64,000 bases of DNA, taken from NCBI GenBank assembly GCA_015179025.1, contig WHUX01000005.1:847926-911925 (forward strand). The letters run 5' to 3'. The position numbers were made by a program, and so were the translations under genes. Source of the stretch: Terfezia claveryi. Taxonomy: Eukaryota; Ascomycota; Pezizomycetes; Pezizales; Pezizaceae. Positions 9,537-21,230 of this stretch are shown here, one piece after another; within the stretch, counting starts at the first letter, position 1, and each line of letters starts with the position of its first letter. Below the pieces are notes generated by a model. The model saw only the letters and a program-made list of their open reading frames with translations, ran no database searches and had not been told where the DNA came from.

Positions 9537-9784
9537 TGGACCCTAACACACACTGCACTCCAATATCTCCGTCCCCTTATTCGCCTGTATATCTGGGTCC
9601 ATATGAGCCTGCAATACCGGGTCCTTATTCGCCTGGATCGTCGGGTCCATATGAGCCTGCAATACCGGGTCCTTATTCGCCTGGATCGCCGGGTCCATAT
9701 TATTCGCCTTTCAGTCCGCGTAGTCTTGGGTGCAATAAACAGGAGAATATCTCTAAGTCCCAGCCGGCCACACCTTGGAAATAG
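9537..9784 (+). CDS. possible small Pro/Gly/Tyr-rich repeat protein
   Basis: The frame from ATG 9537 gives 82 residues, with the repeated block GPYEPAIPGPYSPGS (twice, nearly identical at DNA level across 9594-9686) and a Lys-containing end. Repeats of this kind occur in fungal wall or adhesive proteins, but no signal peptide is visible. The repetition may just be a minisatellite that happens to be open. I list it as possible only. Confidence 0.25.
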
Positions 9785-9984
9785 GGAAGGGACACTTCGT
9801 GCTGCGCGCCCCCTGAGGTCGGATCCAGCTACCCAACTGACTGACGCTGTCTCAGAACCTGTCTTACCTGCAACCACTCCTGCTTTCTTGCATGGCGTCG
9901 GTTGGAGCTCCAGCTGCTCTGGGCAAAATCTAGGACCGAAGAAGAAATAGCCGTGTGTGGGAAGGTAAGGGCGGCCTCTCAATA

Positions 9985-10195
9985 TGCTTCAAAACCATGC
10001 TGAAAACCATGCTTCCGCGAGCTCTCAATATGTATGAAAACCATGGTCCCGCGAGCTCTCGATATGCTTGAAAACCATGCTTCCGCGAGCTCTCAATATG
10101 TATGAAAATCATGCTTCTGCGAGCTCTCAATATGCTTGAAAACCATGCTGAAAACCATGCTTCCGCGAGCTCGCAATATGTATGAAAACCATGTA
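9985..10195. repeat. 34/46-bp higher-order tandem repeat
   Basis: Six units built on AATATGTATGAAAACCATGC and CTTCCGCGAGCTCTC. Unit lengths run 46, 34, 34, 34, 46 bp and a partial unit. The 46-bp units contain an extra 12-bp duplication of CATGCTGAAAAC. Alternate units carry GCTT or GTAT, so amplification happened in pairs. Confidence 0.7.
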
Positions 10196-11119
10196 GATAG
10201 GAGCCCAGATAGACGGGTCGGGACGCGACGTGACAGAAAGTAGGCGACCTGACGCAGGCCATAGGGGTAAGGATGCATGACGAAGGTGGGACGCGACGCG
10301 ACGCAGGCATACACATGGTGGGACGGAGGTGGACGCTACGTGACGCAGACTGAGGCAGATGAAGCGCCTGACGTGGGGGAAGTAGGAGTGCGTCCTGACG
10401 CAGATTTTTTTTTGCTGATGGACGCAGAGGAAGTGCAGAGGATATGGGACCTAGGAGGCAAATGACAGTGTGACTGCAATTTGAATTTCCTGAGATGACT
10501 GGAGGGGCTGTAGAGACTGGTGGTTCAAGGAGGAGGGAATGACCGAACAATATATAGTTTTTGATCCTAAGGGCCTGGCTGAAAAAAAAAACCAAGCCGT
10601 TCAAAGTTGGTATAGGGGCCGAGAATATGGCAGCTGCAGAGTACTACGTTGGGACCGCATACTGGTATATAAAAAAAACAAAAGGCTGTAGAGTACTGGG
10701 TGGTGTACAGAGTACTAGTGTGGTGTTGCGGCGTGGTGTGCCAAAAGAGGAGTAGCACGATTCCTAAAATGGTAGTCTGCGAGACCAGAAATGGTAGGGG
10801 CCAAATCGGGACTGACTAGTGTGACTTCCCTAAAAGGTAATCAAACAATACCAGGGAAAATAATTGCAGATTGCCTGTTTAGTGCTGTGATGGGAGACTT
10901 TATTACATGGTCACCTACTGCAGTACTAGTCTGGCAATCTGAAGCTTAGATATGGCAAAGCAGATAGGATGCTTCATTTTCTTCAGTCTATGGTTGGAGC
11001 TGTTAAATGATAATATACTCTCAATTTCATATCACCTGTCAAATTAGCTTACTTGGTTTTGTATCAGACAGAGTGATCCGATGATGTATACATACTGACT
11101 GTGAAAAAAATAGCCTTTT
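10196..11119. other. no gene seen
   Basis: Rich in GACGCGACG-type short repeats to about 10400, then unremarkable. A TAGTCTGCGAGACC word at 10786 is flanked by near-repeats AAAATGG/GAAATGG, a weak candidate for another ultra-short insertion. Confidence 0.4.
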
Positions 11120-11590
11120 CTTCCAAATCTTTGGTTGTCCAACAGTATCAGGCATGGACAGAGCTTAACTGGTTACACCTCAGGGTAGCGCTCACGTATA
11201 TTGAAGGATTACTCCCCTTTTCTCTTCAAGCTGAACCTATAGCCAATATCAAGGACCTACAAGATGTTCTATAGTATGAGGAGAAAAGTATTAAGACTCT
11301 AGAAATTCAATACAGGTGTCTGCATGTTCAGCTCAGGATCGCTGACTTTCTGGTGCCTCCTCTCCTTAACATTCCCGCTTCCACACCTATTACTCTTGTT
11401 TGAATATTTCTTATTTATATGCTTTCCTTGGATTCATAAGCCTATTCCATAATATTTCCTAGTGCTAGTTAACTTCATTTTATAGTTACCTATTTTCTCT
11501 TGCTATAAGCATATATTGGTTACAAGCATACTTCTCCCTGTCCGAACGATATGCTTGTATCGAGAGTCTTCTATAGTTTGGCTTGCACTA
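11120..11590 (+). pseudogene. DNA-transposon 3' relic (pogo-like), less mutated copy
   Basis: The frame TYIEGLLPFSLQAEPIANIK, one TAG, then EEKSIKTLEIQYRCLHVQLR reads like a helical, coiled-coil C-terminus. After about 150 bp of non-coding sequence the relic ends in TATAAGCATATATTGGTTAC...GATATGCTTGTATCGAGAG, resembling the subterminal sequence next to the pogo-type end at 61346. A second, AT-enriched copy lies at 25590-26115. The assignment to pogo rests on the end sequence only, since the DDE domain is absent. Confidence 0.45.
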
Positions 11591-11631
11591 GCCCCTCTAA
11601 CTACTGGAGGATACCTGGTTAGATAACGTTA

Positions 11632-12088
11632 TGAAGAAGATCGCAAATAGTCAGAGTGACTATTACTGTCTTAGATGTCCAGAGAGTTGAATGAGCTGGT
11701 GGAATCCACTAGTATCTCGCAGAATCGTCGCGGAGTATTATTACGATAAGTGAAAATCCTATAAGCGAGGATCGATCTCAACAAGAGATAAGTGATTCTT
11801 AAGACTTACGTGTCTCAACACATGCAAGTGATAGAGTAAAGCCTTAAGAAAAAGTAAAAGACAATCGACAGTGGCATACGAAGCTAGCTAGCAATCATCT
11901 TGAGGTAACAGAGCGAAGATTCTAGCACTTTCCTTGTGCGCGTAAAACCAATGCATATATTTCTTAATGAGTGTGTACAAGTACAAGAATTCCCCTGCAT
12001 AATATACCCCTTTCCAGCGAGGCTAATAAACTAAGCTAAAATAACTTTTGCTGTTACCCTCATCACAAATAACTTCCTAGCCACCACA
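11632..12088 (-). repeat. Gypsy-A 3' LTR
   Basis: Starts TGAAGAAGATCGC and ends CACCACA; matches 23792-24249 throughout with mostly transition differences. Confidence 0.9.
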
Positions 12089-12103
12089 TTCCTCCTCCCT
12101 CTT
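12089..12103 (-). other. Gypsy-A polypurine tract
   Basis: On the minus strand AAGAGGGAGGAGGAA directly precedes the 3' LTR, the expected plus-strand primer position. Confidence 0.8.
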
Positions 12104-12329
12104 AAAACTTAGGCAGCCCCATTGCCACCTAAATATCCATCCAACTCTCAAACAACAAATTCTTCACCCTTTTTCCCTGTAGCAAAAGCAAAAAAATATA
12201 TCTACAAAAGAAATATATAAAATATCCAAAACAATCCAGCACTTGCGTAATAACAAAAGAAACCTCCCTAATCCATATCTTCCACCATATCCGCCTTACT
12301 AGCTTCCAACAACTTCTCTAACCTCCACA

Positions 12330-13475
12330 CTAACGTTCCTTATTTAGCCTCCCTTCCCCGGCTGTCAACGATCTGATTGCCCCTTCTACTGCCAAAGCAT
12401 CATCCTTATCCTCCTTATCCTCAGCCTTCGGTTTAAGCTCATCTACCCCCTCATCAACATCCAGATTAATAACTGGTATGTTCAGCTTAAACTTCCTCTT
12501 CTTTTCCTCTTTCTCCTCTTCTCTCCTCCTCTTCCTCATTATCGGCCTTCCCGCTTCAGGCCTTACTTCAACAATCTTTCCAACAACTTTCTTCCCTTGT
12601 CTTTGGCCATACTAACTTCCTCAACCTCATCATTCTTATCTTCACCCTTATCCGAATTCCCTCCCTCAACAACCTCAACTTCCGCCTCAGCCTGTACTTC
12701 GGCTTTTTTACTTGGTGAGGTGGCTTGAGATACCACCTTGAGAGATGCAACCATTTCAATAGCTGCTTGTGTGTTTGGGGTGTCGATTTCATGAGGAGGG
12801 TTATTAAAAGGAGTGAGAGTTATTGTCGGAGGGGATGTAAGAGGTGCCGAGGAAGATGCAGGCGAAGCAACCTCCCCTAAATTTTATTTCCCCACAATTG
12901 CTTCTTTTCCATGTACCTCTTTTCGGCAATATCCTTATCATACCCACTTATATTTCTTGGTTCGCTTAGCAGCTAACCTTTCTGCTACCCCTATTGTCAT
13001 TTTCCCTCCGCATCATTCCATGCTGGATTCCTCTCCGCAAACCACACGAGTTCACTGAGGAATTCTTCTGCAGGCCAAGGAGGCATCAATTCCCCCATCT
13101 TCTCTTCCCATTCATCTCCCCACGTTCTCCAGCCTTTCTTGTACATTCGCTTTTCTTTTTGAGATTCCGTATGAATCTCAGATAATGGTAGGATTGTTTT
13201 TGAGAAGCTGAGATCCATCTCAACATCTTCTCGGGATGCTTTCATGCTCGTAAAGTCTTCGTCAGTCCACCCTTCCACTATTTCTTTGAGGACTTGGGTA
13301 GTAAAAGCTACCTTTTCTGCTTGAGTTTGGGTCAGGCGAGCTATTTCTTTGGCAAACTCCCATTTGTCCCTTCCCTCTAGCTTTGCTATCTCATCTTGAT
13401 ACCTCTTCCTAAATCTTGACTCCTGCTCACTACCCTATCAGCGATACTGATAATTCGGTTGTCGTTTTCTGACAT
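12330..13475 (-). pseudogene. Gypsy-A accessory ORF downstream of integrase, coiled-coil/acidic protein
   Basis: From an ATG at 13475 the minus strand reads MSENDNRIISIAD. After one frameshift it gives a long protein-like text: KRYQDEIAKLEGRDKWEFAK, ARLTQTQAEKVAFTTQVLKE, EGWTDEDFTSMKASREDVEM, then KKGWRTWGDEWEEKMGELMP and a Trp/Glu-rich stretch ending AERNPAWNDAEGK. Further frames add KKAEVQAEAEVEVVEGGN, an acidic segment, and a basic block KRRREEEKEEKKRKFKLN. It sits where envelope or extra ORFs are found in some Gypsy elements, but no signal peptide or membrane span is seen. It is more like a coiled-coil nuclear or capsid accessory protein. I do not recognise the family. Confidence 0.55.
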
Positions 13476-14034
13476 GGTAGATCGGGGTATGAGGTAGGGT
13501 AATAATATGTGATATGTGAAGTAGAGGAAGGTATCGTTTAGGAAGGATAAGTAGGATGTTACGACTTGATGAGGGTTATCGTAAGGGAGCTTTTGTTTGA
13601 GGAGGAAGAATGAAGATTGGAGTTTGTATGAATGATGGGGGATCGGAGGTATTTATACTAAACAGAACACTAAATTTTAGCGCTCTATTCGTATCTGATG
13701 CCTTCTTCGTTTGTTCCGTTCCATTCCAGACCCTTCTATAGAAGATTCTGTGGTTATCCGAACATTCGAATTTTCTTTCTATTCGTTACCCTAAACTCCC
13801 TGAACTTCTTTTCCTTATAATCTCTATCCCTCCCCCCTCTTAAAAATTTTTTGGCCTCTTCAAAAAAAAATCCCTTGATACTCGAGTAATATTTTTGTCC
13901 TTCTTTTTACATGAGTGTCAATTCTATTTCCTTCTCCCACTATCTTTCCTTTTCCAAAACAGTAATTTCACGAGATCACTAGCATTATATTAAAATCAAA
14001 ACCCGCATACGAAGCCTAATTTATCTAAAACGAG
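13476..14034. other. Gypsy-A AT-rich spacer
   Basis: Pyrimidine-rich, AT-rich stretch between the accessory ORF and the tandem array. It may hold a promoter for the accessory ORF, but I see no defined motif. Confidence 0.4.
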
Positions 14035-14505
14035 ACGATAAAACGAACAAAACTAGCGTAAAGCATTACTTATGTGTTCACATTCTATGTAAGTGATCAA
14101 AACATGACGATAAAACGAACAAAACTAGCATAAAGTATCACTTACGTGTTCAATTCCACGTAAGTGATCAAAATAAGACGATAAAACGAATAAAACTAGC
14201 GTAAAGTATCACTTACGTGTTCACATACTACGTAAGTGATCAAAACAAGATGATAAAACGAATAAAACTAGCGTAAAGCATCACTTACATGTTCACATTC
14301 CACGTAAGTGATCAAAACAAAACGATAAAATGAACAAAACTAGCGTAAAGCATCACTTACGTGTTCACATTCCACATAAGTGATCAAAACAAGACGATAA
14401 AAGCATTAAAGACAACAGATATAATGATCAAAAAAGAAAAAAAACGAGCATAAAGCGTCACTTACGTGTTCACATCCACGTAAGTGATCAAGACAACACG
14501 ATAGA
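14035..14505. repeat. 72-bp tandem array with internal hairpins
   Basis: About seven units start near 14035, 14107, 14178, 14250, 14322 and 14394, with a diverged last unit. Each holds ACGATAAAACGAACAAAACT and an inverted pair ATCACTTACGTG/CACGTAAGTGAT separated by a few bases, so every unit can form a hairpin. Confidence 0.85.
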
Positions 14506-14544
14506 AGTTCCTTACACCTGCTCTTCCAGTGTATGAACATAATA

Positions 14545-15990
14545 TTTTCCTAATCTTCAGGCTCCACCATTTCATACTCTTCCTCGTTTCCCCCTTCATT
14601 GTTATCCCCTTCTTCAACTATCTCTTTATCTTCCACTTCAACTCCATGGCGGACAAAAAACCTCTTAACTCAATCTCCTGCATAAATCTCTTTCATCTCC
14701 ATGCCATCAAGTTCTTCGAGCAGATAAGTTCCCCGATCTTCTCTAACATCCCTAATCTTATACGGGCCATTCCACTTATTCTTGAGCTTTTGAGACCATT
14801 GCTTATCAAGAGCGCTGTTGTACAGAAGTACCATATCCCCGATCTACAAGTTTTGTTGTCTTTCTCGATAATTCTTATCAAAGTGGGCTTTGTTTCTCCC
14901 TCGACTTTCTCTAATTTTCTTCCTTGCTTCCTCTATATCTTCTTCTCTTCTTTCCAGTTACCTCACTTTTGCAGCCGAAAGGTCTTCTCTACTTTTCACC
15001 TTATCCCAATTGACAGTAGCCCAGCTTTTCGCAGAAAGTTCTACTGGGAGTATACAATCTTGTCCGAATACAAGTTTAAACGGCGTATACCCAGTTGAAG
15101 CTCTAGTCGTAACTCTATCCGCCCATAGAACAAATGGTAGATTCGCCACCCATCTTGATCCCAGTTTTGCCAACCCATCCACAATTTGTTGGTAGCCCCT
15201 CTCAATGATACCATTCGACTGAGGATGGTATGAAGCGATACAGACGTTTTTAATTCTATATCTATCGATTAGCAGCTTAGTTATCTTCTGGTTTTCGGGT
15301 CCATTATCATAGATTATTTGTCCAGGAACACTGAATCTAACTATTTATTTGTGGACAAAAGCTGCTATACTCTTCGAATCCGCTTTCTTCAATGCCTTTC
15401 CTTCAACCCATCCAGATAGGTAGTCTCTCATCGCTACAATTCTCGTCATTCCTTCATTTGCTGGCATATGTATCACATCCAATCCGACCTTCAACCACAA
15501 TGAGTTTTTTAGGGTAGGATGCAATTCTTCTGTGACCCTTATTCCGGATCTTTTTTGGCATTGCTGACAGCTTCGAACCCACTTCTCAACGTCTTTATAC
15601 AATCCTTTCCACCAGTATCGTAAGGCTACCTTCTCATACGTCCCCTTCCATCCTCTATGCCCACATTCTTCATGAAGCTCTTGCAAAATCTCTTTCTGCT
15701 CATTCTCTTTCCACACGACCCTTCTTGGAGGCAAGTTTTGCCGTGCCCTTCGAAATAACAAACCTCCTTGAATCAAAAACTTCAAGGCGTTCAATCTGAA
15801 AGAATCAAACTGCTTATCTGTCATCACTTCTGGCCTTTCAAGATCCTGCAAAAATTTCCGAATCTTCCTTATTTCCTCCGGCATTCTTCTTTCTTCTTCT
15901 TTATCCTCAATAACTTCAATTTCCTCAAATTCATTCACTACTAATTCCGTATCCATCTCGTCCTCTAACTCTTCCTCATCCGACACCTTA
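14545..15990 (-). pseudogene. Gypsy-A integrase
   Basis: On the minus strand an HHCC zinc region (EECGHRGWKGTYEKVALRYW, then CQQCQKRSG) is followed by the first catalytic Asp in VGLDVIHMP. The second Asp lies in IYDNGPENQ and the Glu in SYHPQSNGIIERG. The C-terminal part carries GDMVLLYNSALDKQWSQKLK-type text and an acidic tail. The frame is broken by stops near 15342 and around 14940, so the enzyme is dead. Confidence 0.8.
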
Positions 15991-16013
15991 GAGTCTTCTT
16001 CTGATTACCATCT

Positions 16014-17486
16014 TCAGGATAATGCATCTAGTCTTTTGTGCCTGCTACCAGGTATGTGTTTGATTTCGAAGGCAAATAACTTAATCCATACCAACCATTG
16101 ATTCACTACAGATCCTGGCAGGTCCGAAGCTGGTTGGTTTAGCTGATGAACAAGCATTCTTGCATCAATTTCAACCAAAAACCTGACTCCATATAAGTAC
16201 ATGCGAAACCTTTTTAATGCCTTAAGGAGACCCCGACATTTCAACTTTCTGGAATCATACTTTTTCTCAGCAGCAGTCCACATTCCTAATTCATATTGAG
16301 CCGGATATCTTTTTCCGGTTTCCAGTTCTTCCTGCTGCAAAATCGCCCCCATCTGGCTAAGGACGAATCGACTGACAGCACAATTCTTCTTTTGAGTCAT
16401 AATCAATTAGCTTGAGAGCAGGCGCACTGACCAAAACCTTCTTCAACTTATCCATTGCTTGTTGTTATTCACCCGTCCACTCAAATTCCACATTCTTTTT
16501 CCCCAGGCGAAAAAGCAGTTCCACAATCATCAAGAAATCTTTAATCCAAATTCTATAATAGATGCATAGTCCCAAGAATGCTCACATATCGGTAAGATCC
16601 ACACATGAGGGCCAACTAGTAATTTTTTGGGTCTTCGTCTTTTCCAGCATTCTTCCATTTATCCCACACACATAAGCCACGACCTTCAACTGTTCCATTA
16701 GAAACTCGCTCTTAAACTTAGAAATTGTTCCTCCAGCTCGTTCTATATCTGCTAGCACCTTATTAATAGACATAATGGCATCTAGAACAAATTTTCTGAT
16801 ACCTGGCGCTATTTCAATCGGCTTTCCATTCTTATCTAAAAACAAGCTTCTAGTCTACGGCTTAACCCCAATGTTATCAATAAATGGCTTGCTTCTCTTA
16901 GCAGTTATCTGGTCCTTCAAAATCTTCTTCATTATCCTGTCGAATACCTGTACTCTATTCGTATATTCTTAGGGTAGGGTAGTCATTCTAAGATGTCCTA
17001 GTGGAGTTTGAAATGCTGTCATATCTCGGCTAACCTCTGCTAGCTCATATTGATCATACCCGGAAAACAAGTTGAGCAAGGATAGCAATGGAAATCCAGC
17101 GAAGTCCTCGCTATATTCTTCCGCAGATGGAGGCAACTCGCATCCTAATGGTTACTGCATTCAATCTTTGAGCTGCATTGATGAGTGATATCCCTTATCT
17201 TTCTTTTTTACCAGAACTAGGATTATGGTATGGACCACAATATCTTTCAAAGCCCTACATTCAAGCTTCCTCTTCACGATATCAATAACTCTTCTTCTAG
17301 TGCTTTCGGGACTCGAAAATTGGCAGCTTGCTATGGTACATATTCGATAGTAGGAATCCTATGGGGTAGTTCGACTTCAGACTTGAAAACCCCTTTCTCC
17401 GTAAAATCAAAAGCAATTCCTGCTTCCCTGCTAAACAAAACTTCCATAAGAACATCCCATTCTTTAGCGGTGATTGTTTCTCCAAT
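16014..17486 (-). pseudogene. Gypsy-A reverse transcriptase and RNase H
   Basis: Around 17230-17480 the minus strand reads EWDVLMEVLF-type text leading into the RT. At 16582-16845 it reads NKVLADIERAGGTISKFKSE and VVAYVCGINGRML, the palm/thumb of this clade. At 16014-16406 YGVRFLVEIDARMLVHQLNQ and FEIKHIPGSRHKRLDALS are the RNase H. The RT active-site segment is too decayed to read. Frameshifts and stops are frequent. Confidence 0.75.
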
Positions 17487-17488
17487 CT

Positions 17489-18536
17489 TCAACTTGGTAA
17501 TTCTTTTGGAGTGAGCCTTTCCCCTCTTTTCAAAGAAGAAAACTTAGGGATAGTCCATGGGTATTTGTTTTCAAGTGACGGATATCCTATAAGATGTTCC
17601 TTCCAATTCTCTAACCCTTCAGGTTTCAATCCCCCTTTATGCGGAATATTAGCAGGACGAATTTTTTCTTGCTTTCTCTTGTATAGGGTCCGTCCTTCCA
17701 CCTTTTTAAGCGAATCTGACACTCGCGTAAAGCTCTTTACGCAAATGTCATCTTTTCCTTCCGTAATCTTCGGCGGCTTCTCTTTTTCTATCTTTAAGGT
17801 AAAAACATCCACATTTTCATCAACTTGAACTTCCTCCCATACCTCACATCCTAGGTTACTGGACTCAATATCTGAATCCTCAGGAGTATCGTCAACTTGT
17901 CTATTGACCTTCAGGCAAGCCTTTATCCATCTGGCTTCACTTCGATTTCGTTTATAATGAGATGAAACTAAGCAGAATGTTACTACGTTTCCTTTTTTGT
18001 CATGTATCGTAGTATAACAACTCCCATTGTCTCTATTATCATGCTTCACCCTGACTATCCTCTCCCAAGGCCTTCCTAAGATTACGTCCTGGGATAAGTT
18101 TTCCATAACAAAAAATCGACATCTGGTTGATATCCCTCCAATCCTTACCTCAACATTATGACAAATTTCATATGCCTTCATCCTTTGATTGTTTGCTGCT
18201 CCAACAGACCAATCCACAGCTAAATCAATGGGTAATTCTAACTCCTCGAAGACATCTTTACTCATCAAACACAACTCTGCTCCCGAATCTATCAGCATCT
18301 CATACTTCATCTCTTCAACTCTACCCTTACACTTAGGGGAAGCACACGCATATAGCTTCCTGAGCGCCTCTTTTCAACCAACAGTGAATGCTATAGCATC
18401 TGGTTCGTCCGCTTTTTTCTTGATCGGTGGAACTCTCTTAATGCCAAACCATTGTTGAATTAGTTCTGGCGAAATCGATAGAAGCTTTCGAACGGTTACT
18501 CCTGGTACAGGTGCATCCAGAGTTCTTTTACTAAGA
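17489..18536 (-). pseudogene. Gypsy-A retropepsin-like protease region
   Basis: MLIDSGAELCLMSKDVFEEL has the catalytic D-S-G-A, followed by the flap and ENLSQDVILGRPWERIVR, the conserved LGRPW-type strand. Upstream, TLDAPVPGVTVRKLLSISPE continues the gag-protease linker. The segment starts exactly at the palindrome insertion; the missing partner lies at 21773. Confidence 0.8.
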
Positions 18537-19084
18537 TCTTTAATTAGTGTGTGCCACGGGGCGAGTAAAACTCGCCTCGCTCGCCAAGACTCACCTCGGC
18601 GAGCGAGTTTTCGTCTCCTCCACAACTCACCGAGTCGGCTTTTTCCAACCTCAACTCGACTCGCGATTAATCGGTGATCTACAGATTACTCGCCAAGATT
18701 CAAGGCTAGCCTGCTTTATACTGGGGCCTCTGCCCCAGGCGCGGTATACGCCACGGCACCTTAGGTATATGGTTGCACGCGCGCGGGTGGGACGTTGGGT
18801 TTCTACGAAGAGAAGCATCTTTACCCTCTCTACAACTGAGGCCAGCTATGTGGAATGAAGTGAACCAATGATCCAGGATGCATGCACGCATAAGTATAAT
18901 AAATGTCTATAGTATTTCTAAATGTTTATGTACATGGTAGCTAATGCCATAAGAGACAGAAATATAATTAAACGGACCTGTCCTACCTTGCCATGTACCT
19001 AGCGAACTCGAGGCCAAGAACCTGGTCCCTACGTTGGTCTGCGAACGAAAGTGGTGGGAGTACAGTGTAGACTAGGCTGGTGCA

Positions 19085-19715
19085 GAGGTAAGGCAAGCTG
19101 GACGACGGAGGCGTGGCAAGCAAGACGACGGAGGTAAGGCAAGATGGACGATGGAGGGATGGCAAGCTGGACGGCGGAGGCATGGCAAGCTGGACGGCGG
19201 AGATATGGTAAAGGGGATGGCGGAGGGGAGGCAAGCTAGACGGCGGAGGCATGGCAAGCTGGACGGCGGAGGCATGGCAAGCTGGACGGTGGAGGCATGG
19301 CAAGCTGGACGACGGAGGTAAGGCAAGCTGGACGATGGAGGGATGGCAAGCTAGACGGCGGAGATATGGCAAAGGGGACGGCGGAGGGGAGGCAAGCTGG
19401 ACGGCGGAGGCATGGCAAGCTGGATGGCGGAGGCATGGCAAGCTGGACGACGGAGGTAAGGTAAGCTGGATGATGGAGGGATAGCAAGCTGGACGGCAGA
19501 GGTATGGCAAGCTGGACAGCAGAGGCATGGCAAGCTAGACGGCGGAGGCATGGCAAGCTGGACGACGGAGGGATGGCAAGCTGGACGATGGAGGGATGGC
19601 AAGCTGGACGGCAGAGGCATGGCAAGCTAGACGGCGGAGGCATGGCAAGCTGGACGACAGAGGGATGGCAAGCTGGACGACGGAGATATGGCAAGCTGGA
19701 CGGCGGAGGGAAGGC
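19085..19715 (+). repeat. 23-bp tandem array, left arm
   Basis: About 27 units of GGCAAGCTGGACGGCGGAGG plus CAT with variants. All six frames are open, giving artefactual Pro/Ser/Leu or Gly/Trp repeat proteins. Confidence 0.85.
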
Positions 19716-20088
19716 AATGCTCTCATCCAGATTGCAGGCAGTTCATGACTTGTGTTATTGATGAAAATTCCAGATGCTGGGGATGGAGAGCTCACTTGAA
19801 AGTTGTGCCTCGTGTGCCAGCGGTAGCTGCTGTATAGACTGTAATTTGGGGTGGCAGGCAGGGAGTTTAGGGGGGCGCTAGTCGATGCAACAGGTATGAT
19901 CAACCCCGCTTGGCAGCTGGCTCGAGTATGCCAGCCTAGACTGGCAATATGCTAACGTTGCGCTATATCTGTGCAGGCAACAGTCTCATTCGGCTGAACA
20001 ATATACAATACCTACGTCTTTACATGGTTGAGATGTTGTAGCCATAATATGTGTCCTTGTCGATATATTGGCCACCTGATATATATAT

Positions 20089-20300
20089 GGAATTCATGTC
20101 TTCACGGCCTATATATTTACTTGGGAATTCATGCCTTCGCTGGCTATATATTTGCTTGGGAATTCATGCCTTCGCTGGCTATACATATGCTTAGGAATTC
20201 ATGCCTCCACTGGCTATATATTTGCTTTGGAATTCATACCTTCGCGGCCTATATACATATATGCACGGAATTCATGCCTTCGAGGCTTAGATATATGCTA
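20089..20300 (+). repeat. central GGAATTCATGCC repeats of the palindrome
   Basis: Six units beginning GGAATTCAT at 20089, 20123, 20159, 20194, 20229 and 20268, period 34-39 bp, each followed by TGGCTATATATTTGCT-like sequence. They are not mirrored on the right arm beyond the first unit. Confidence 0.75.
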
Positions 20301-20721
20301 GGACATCATATATATATATAGGGCGCAAAGACATGAATTCCATATATATATAAGGTGGCCAATATATCGACAAGGACATATATTATGGCTGCAACATCTC
20401 AACCATGCAAAGACGTAGGTATTGTACATTGTTGCAGCCGAATGAGACTGTTGCCTGCATAGGCATAGCGCAACGTTAGCATTATGCCAGTCTAGGCTGG
20501 CATACCCGAGCCAGCTGCCAAGCGGGGTTGATCATACCCGTTGCGTCAACTAGCGCCCCCCTAAACTCCCTGCCTGCCACCCCAAATTAAAGTCTGTATA
20601 GCAGCTACCACTGGCACACGAGGCACAACTTTCAAGTGAGCTCTCCGTCCCCAGCATCTGGAATTTTCATCAATAACACAAGTCATGAACTGCCTGCAAT
20701 CTGGGTGAGAGCATTGCCTTC

Positions 20722-21230
20722 CCTCCGTCGTCCAGCTTGCCATGCCTCTACCGTCCAGCTTGCCATGCCTCCGCCGTCCAGCTTACCATCCCTCCATCGT
20801 CCAGCTTGCCTTACCTCCGTCGTCCAGCTTGCCATGCCTCCGCCGTCCAGCTAGCCATGCCTCCGCCGTCCAGCTTGCCTCCCCTCCACCGTCCCCTTTG
20901 CCATATCTCCGCCGTCTAGCTTGCCATGCCTCCGCCGTCCAGCTTGCCATCCCTCCATCGTACAGCTTGCCTTACCTCCGTCGTCCAGCTTGCCATGCCT
21001 CTGCTCTCCAGCTTGCAATGCCTCCATCGTCCAGCTTGCCTTCCCTCCACCGTCCCCTTTGCCATATCTTCGCCGTCCAGCTTGCCATGCCTCCACCGTC
21101 CAGCTTGCCATGCTTCCATAGTCCAGCTTGCCTTACCTCCGCCATCTAGCTTACCATGCCTCCGTCGTCCAGCTTGCCATACCTGCCTCCGCCGTCCAGC
21201 TTGCCATGCCTCCACCGTCCCCTTTGCCAT
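20722..21230 (-). repeat. 23-bp tandem array, right arm
   Basis: About 22 units, the inverse of the left-arm array. Unit number and variants differ between arms, so the arrays have changed independently since duplication. Confidence 0.85.

Noticed and set aside
9318..9982. Long open frames on both strands across the Pro-rich repeat
   Set aside because: They follow from the periodic DNA; only the ATG at 9537 gives a plausible short protein, and that with low confidence.
14035..14505. Regular repeats with palindromes, CRISPR-like at first sight
   Set aside because: Units are contiguous with no unique spacers, and the context is a eukaryotic retrotransposon.
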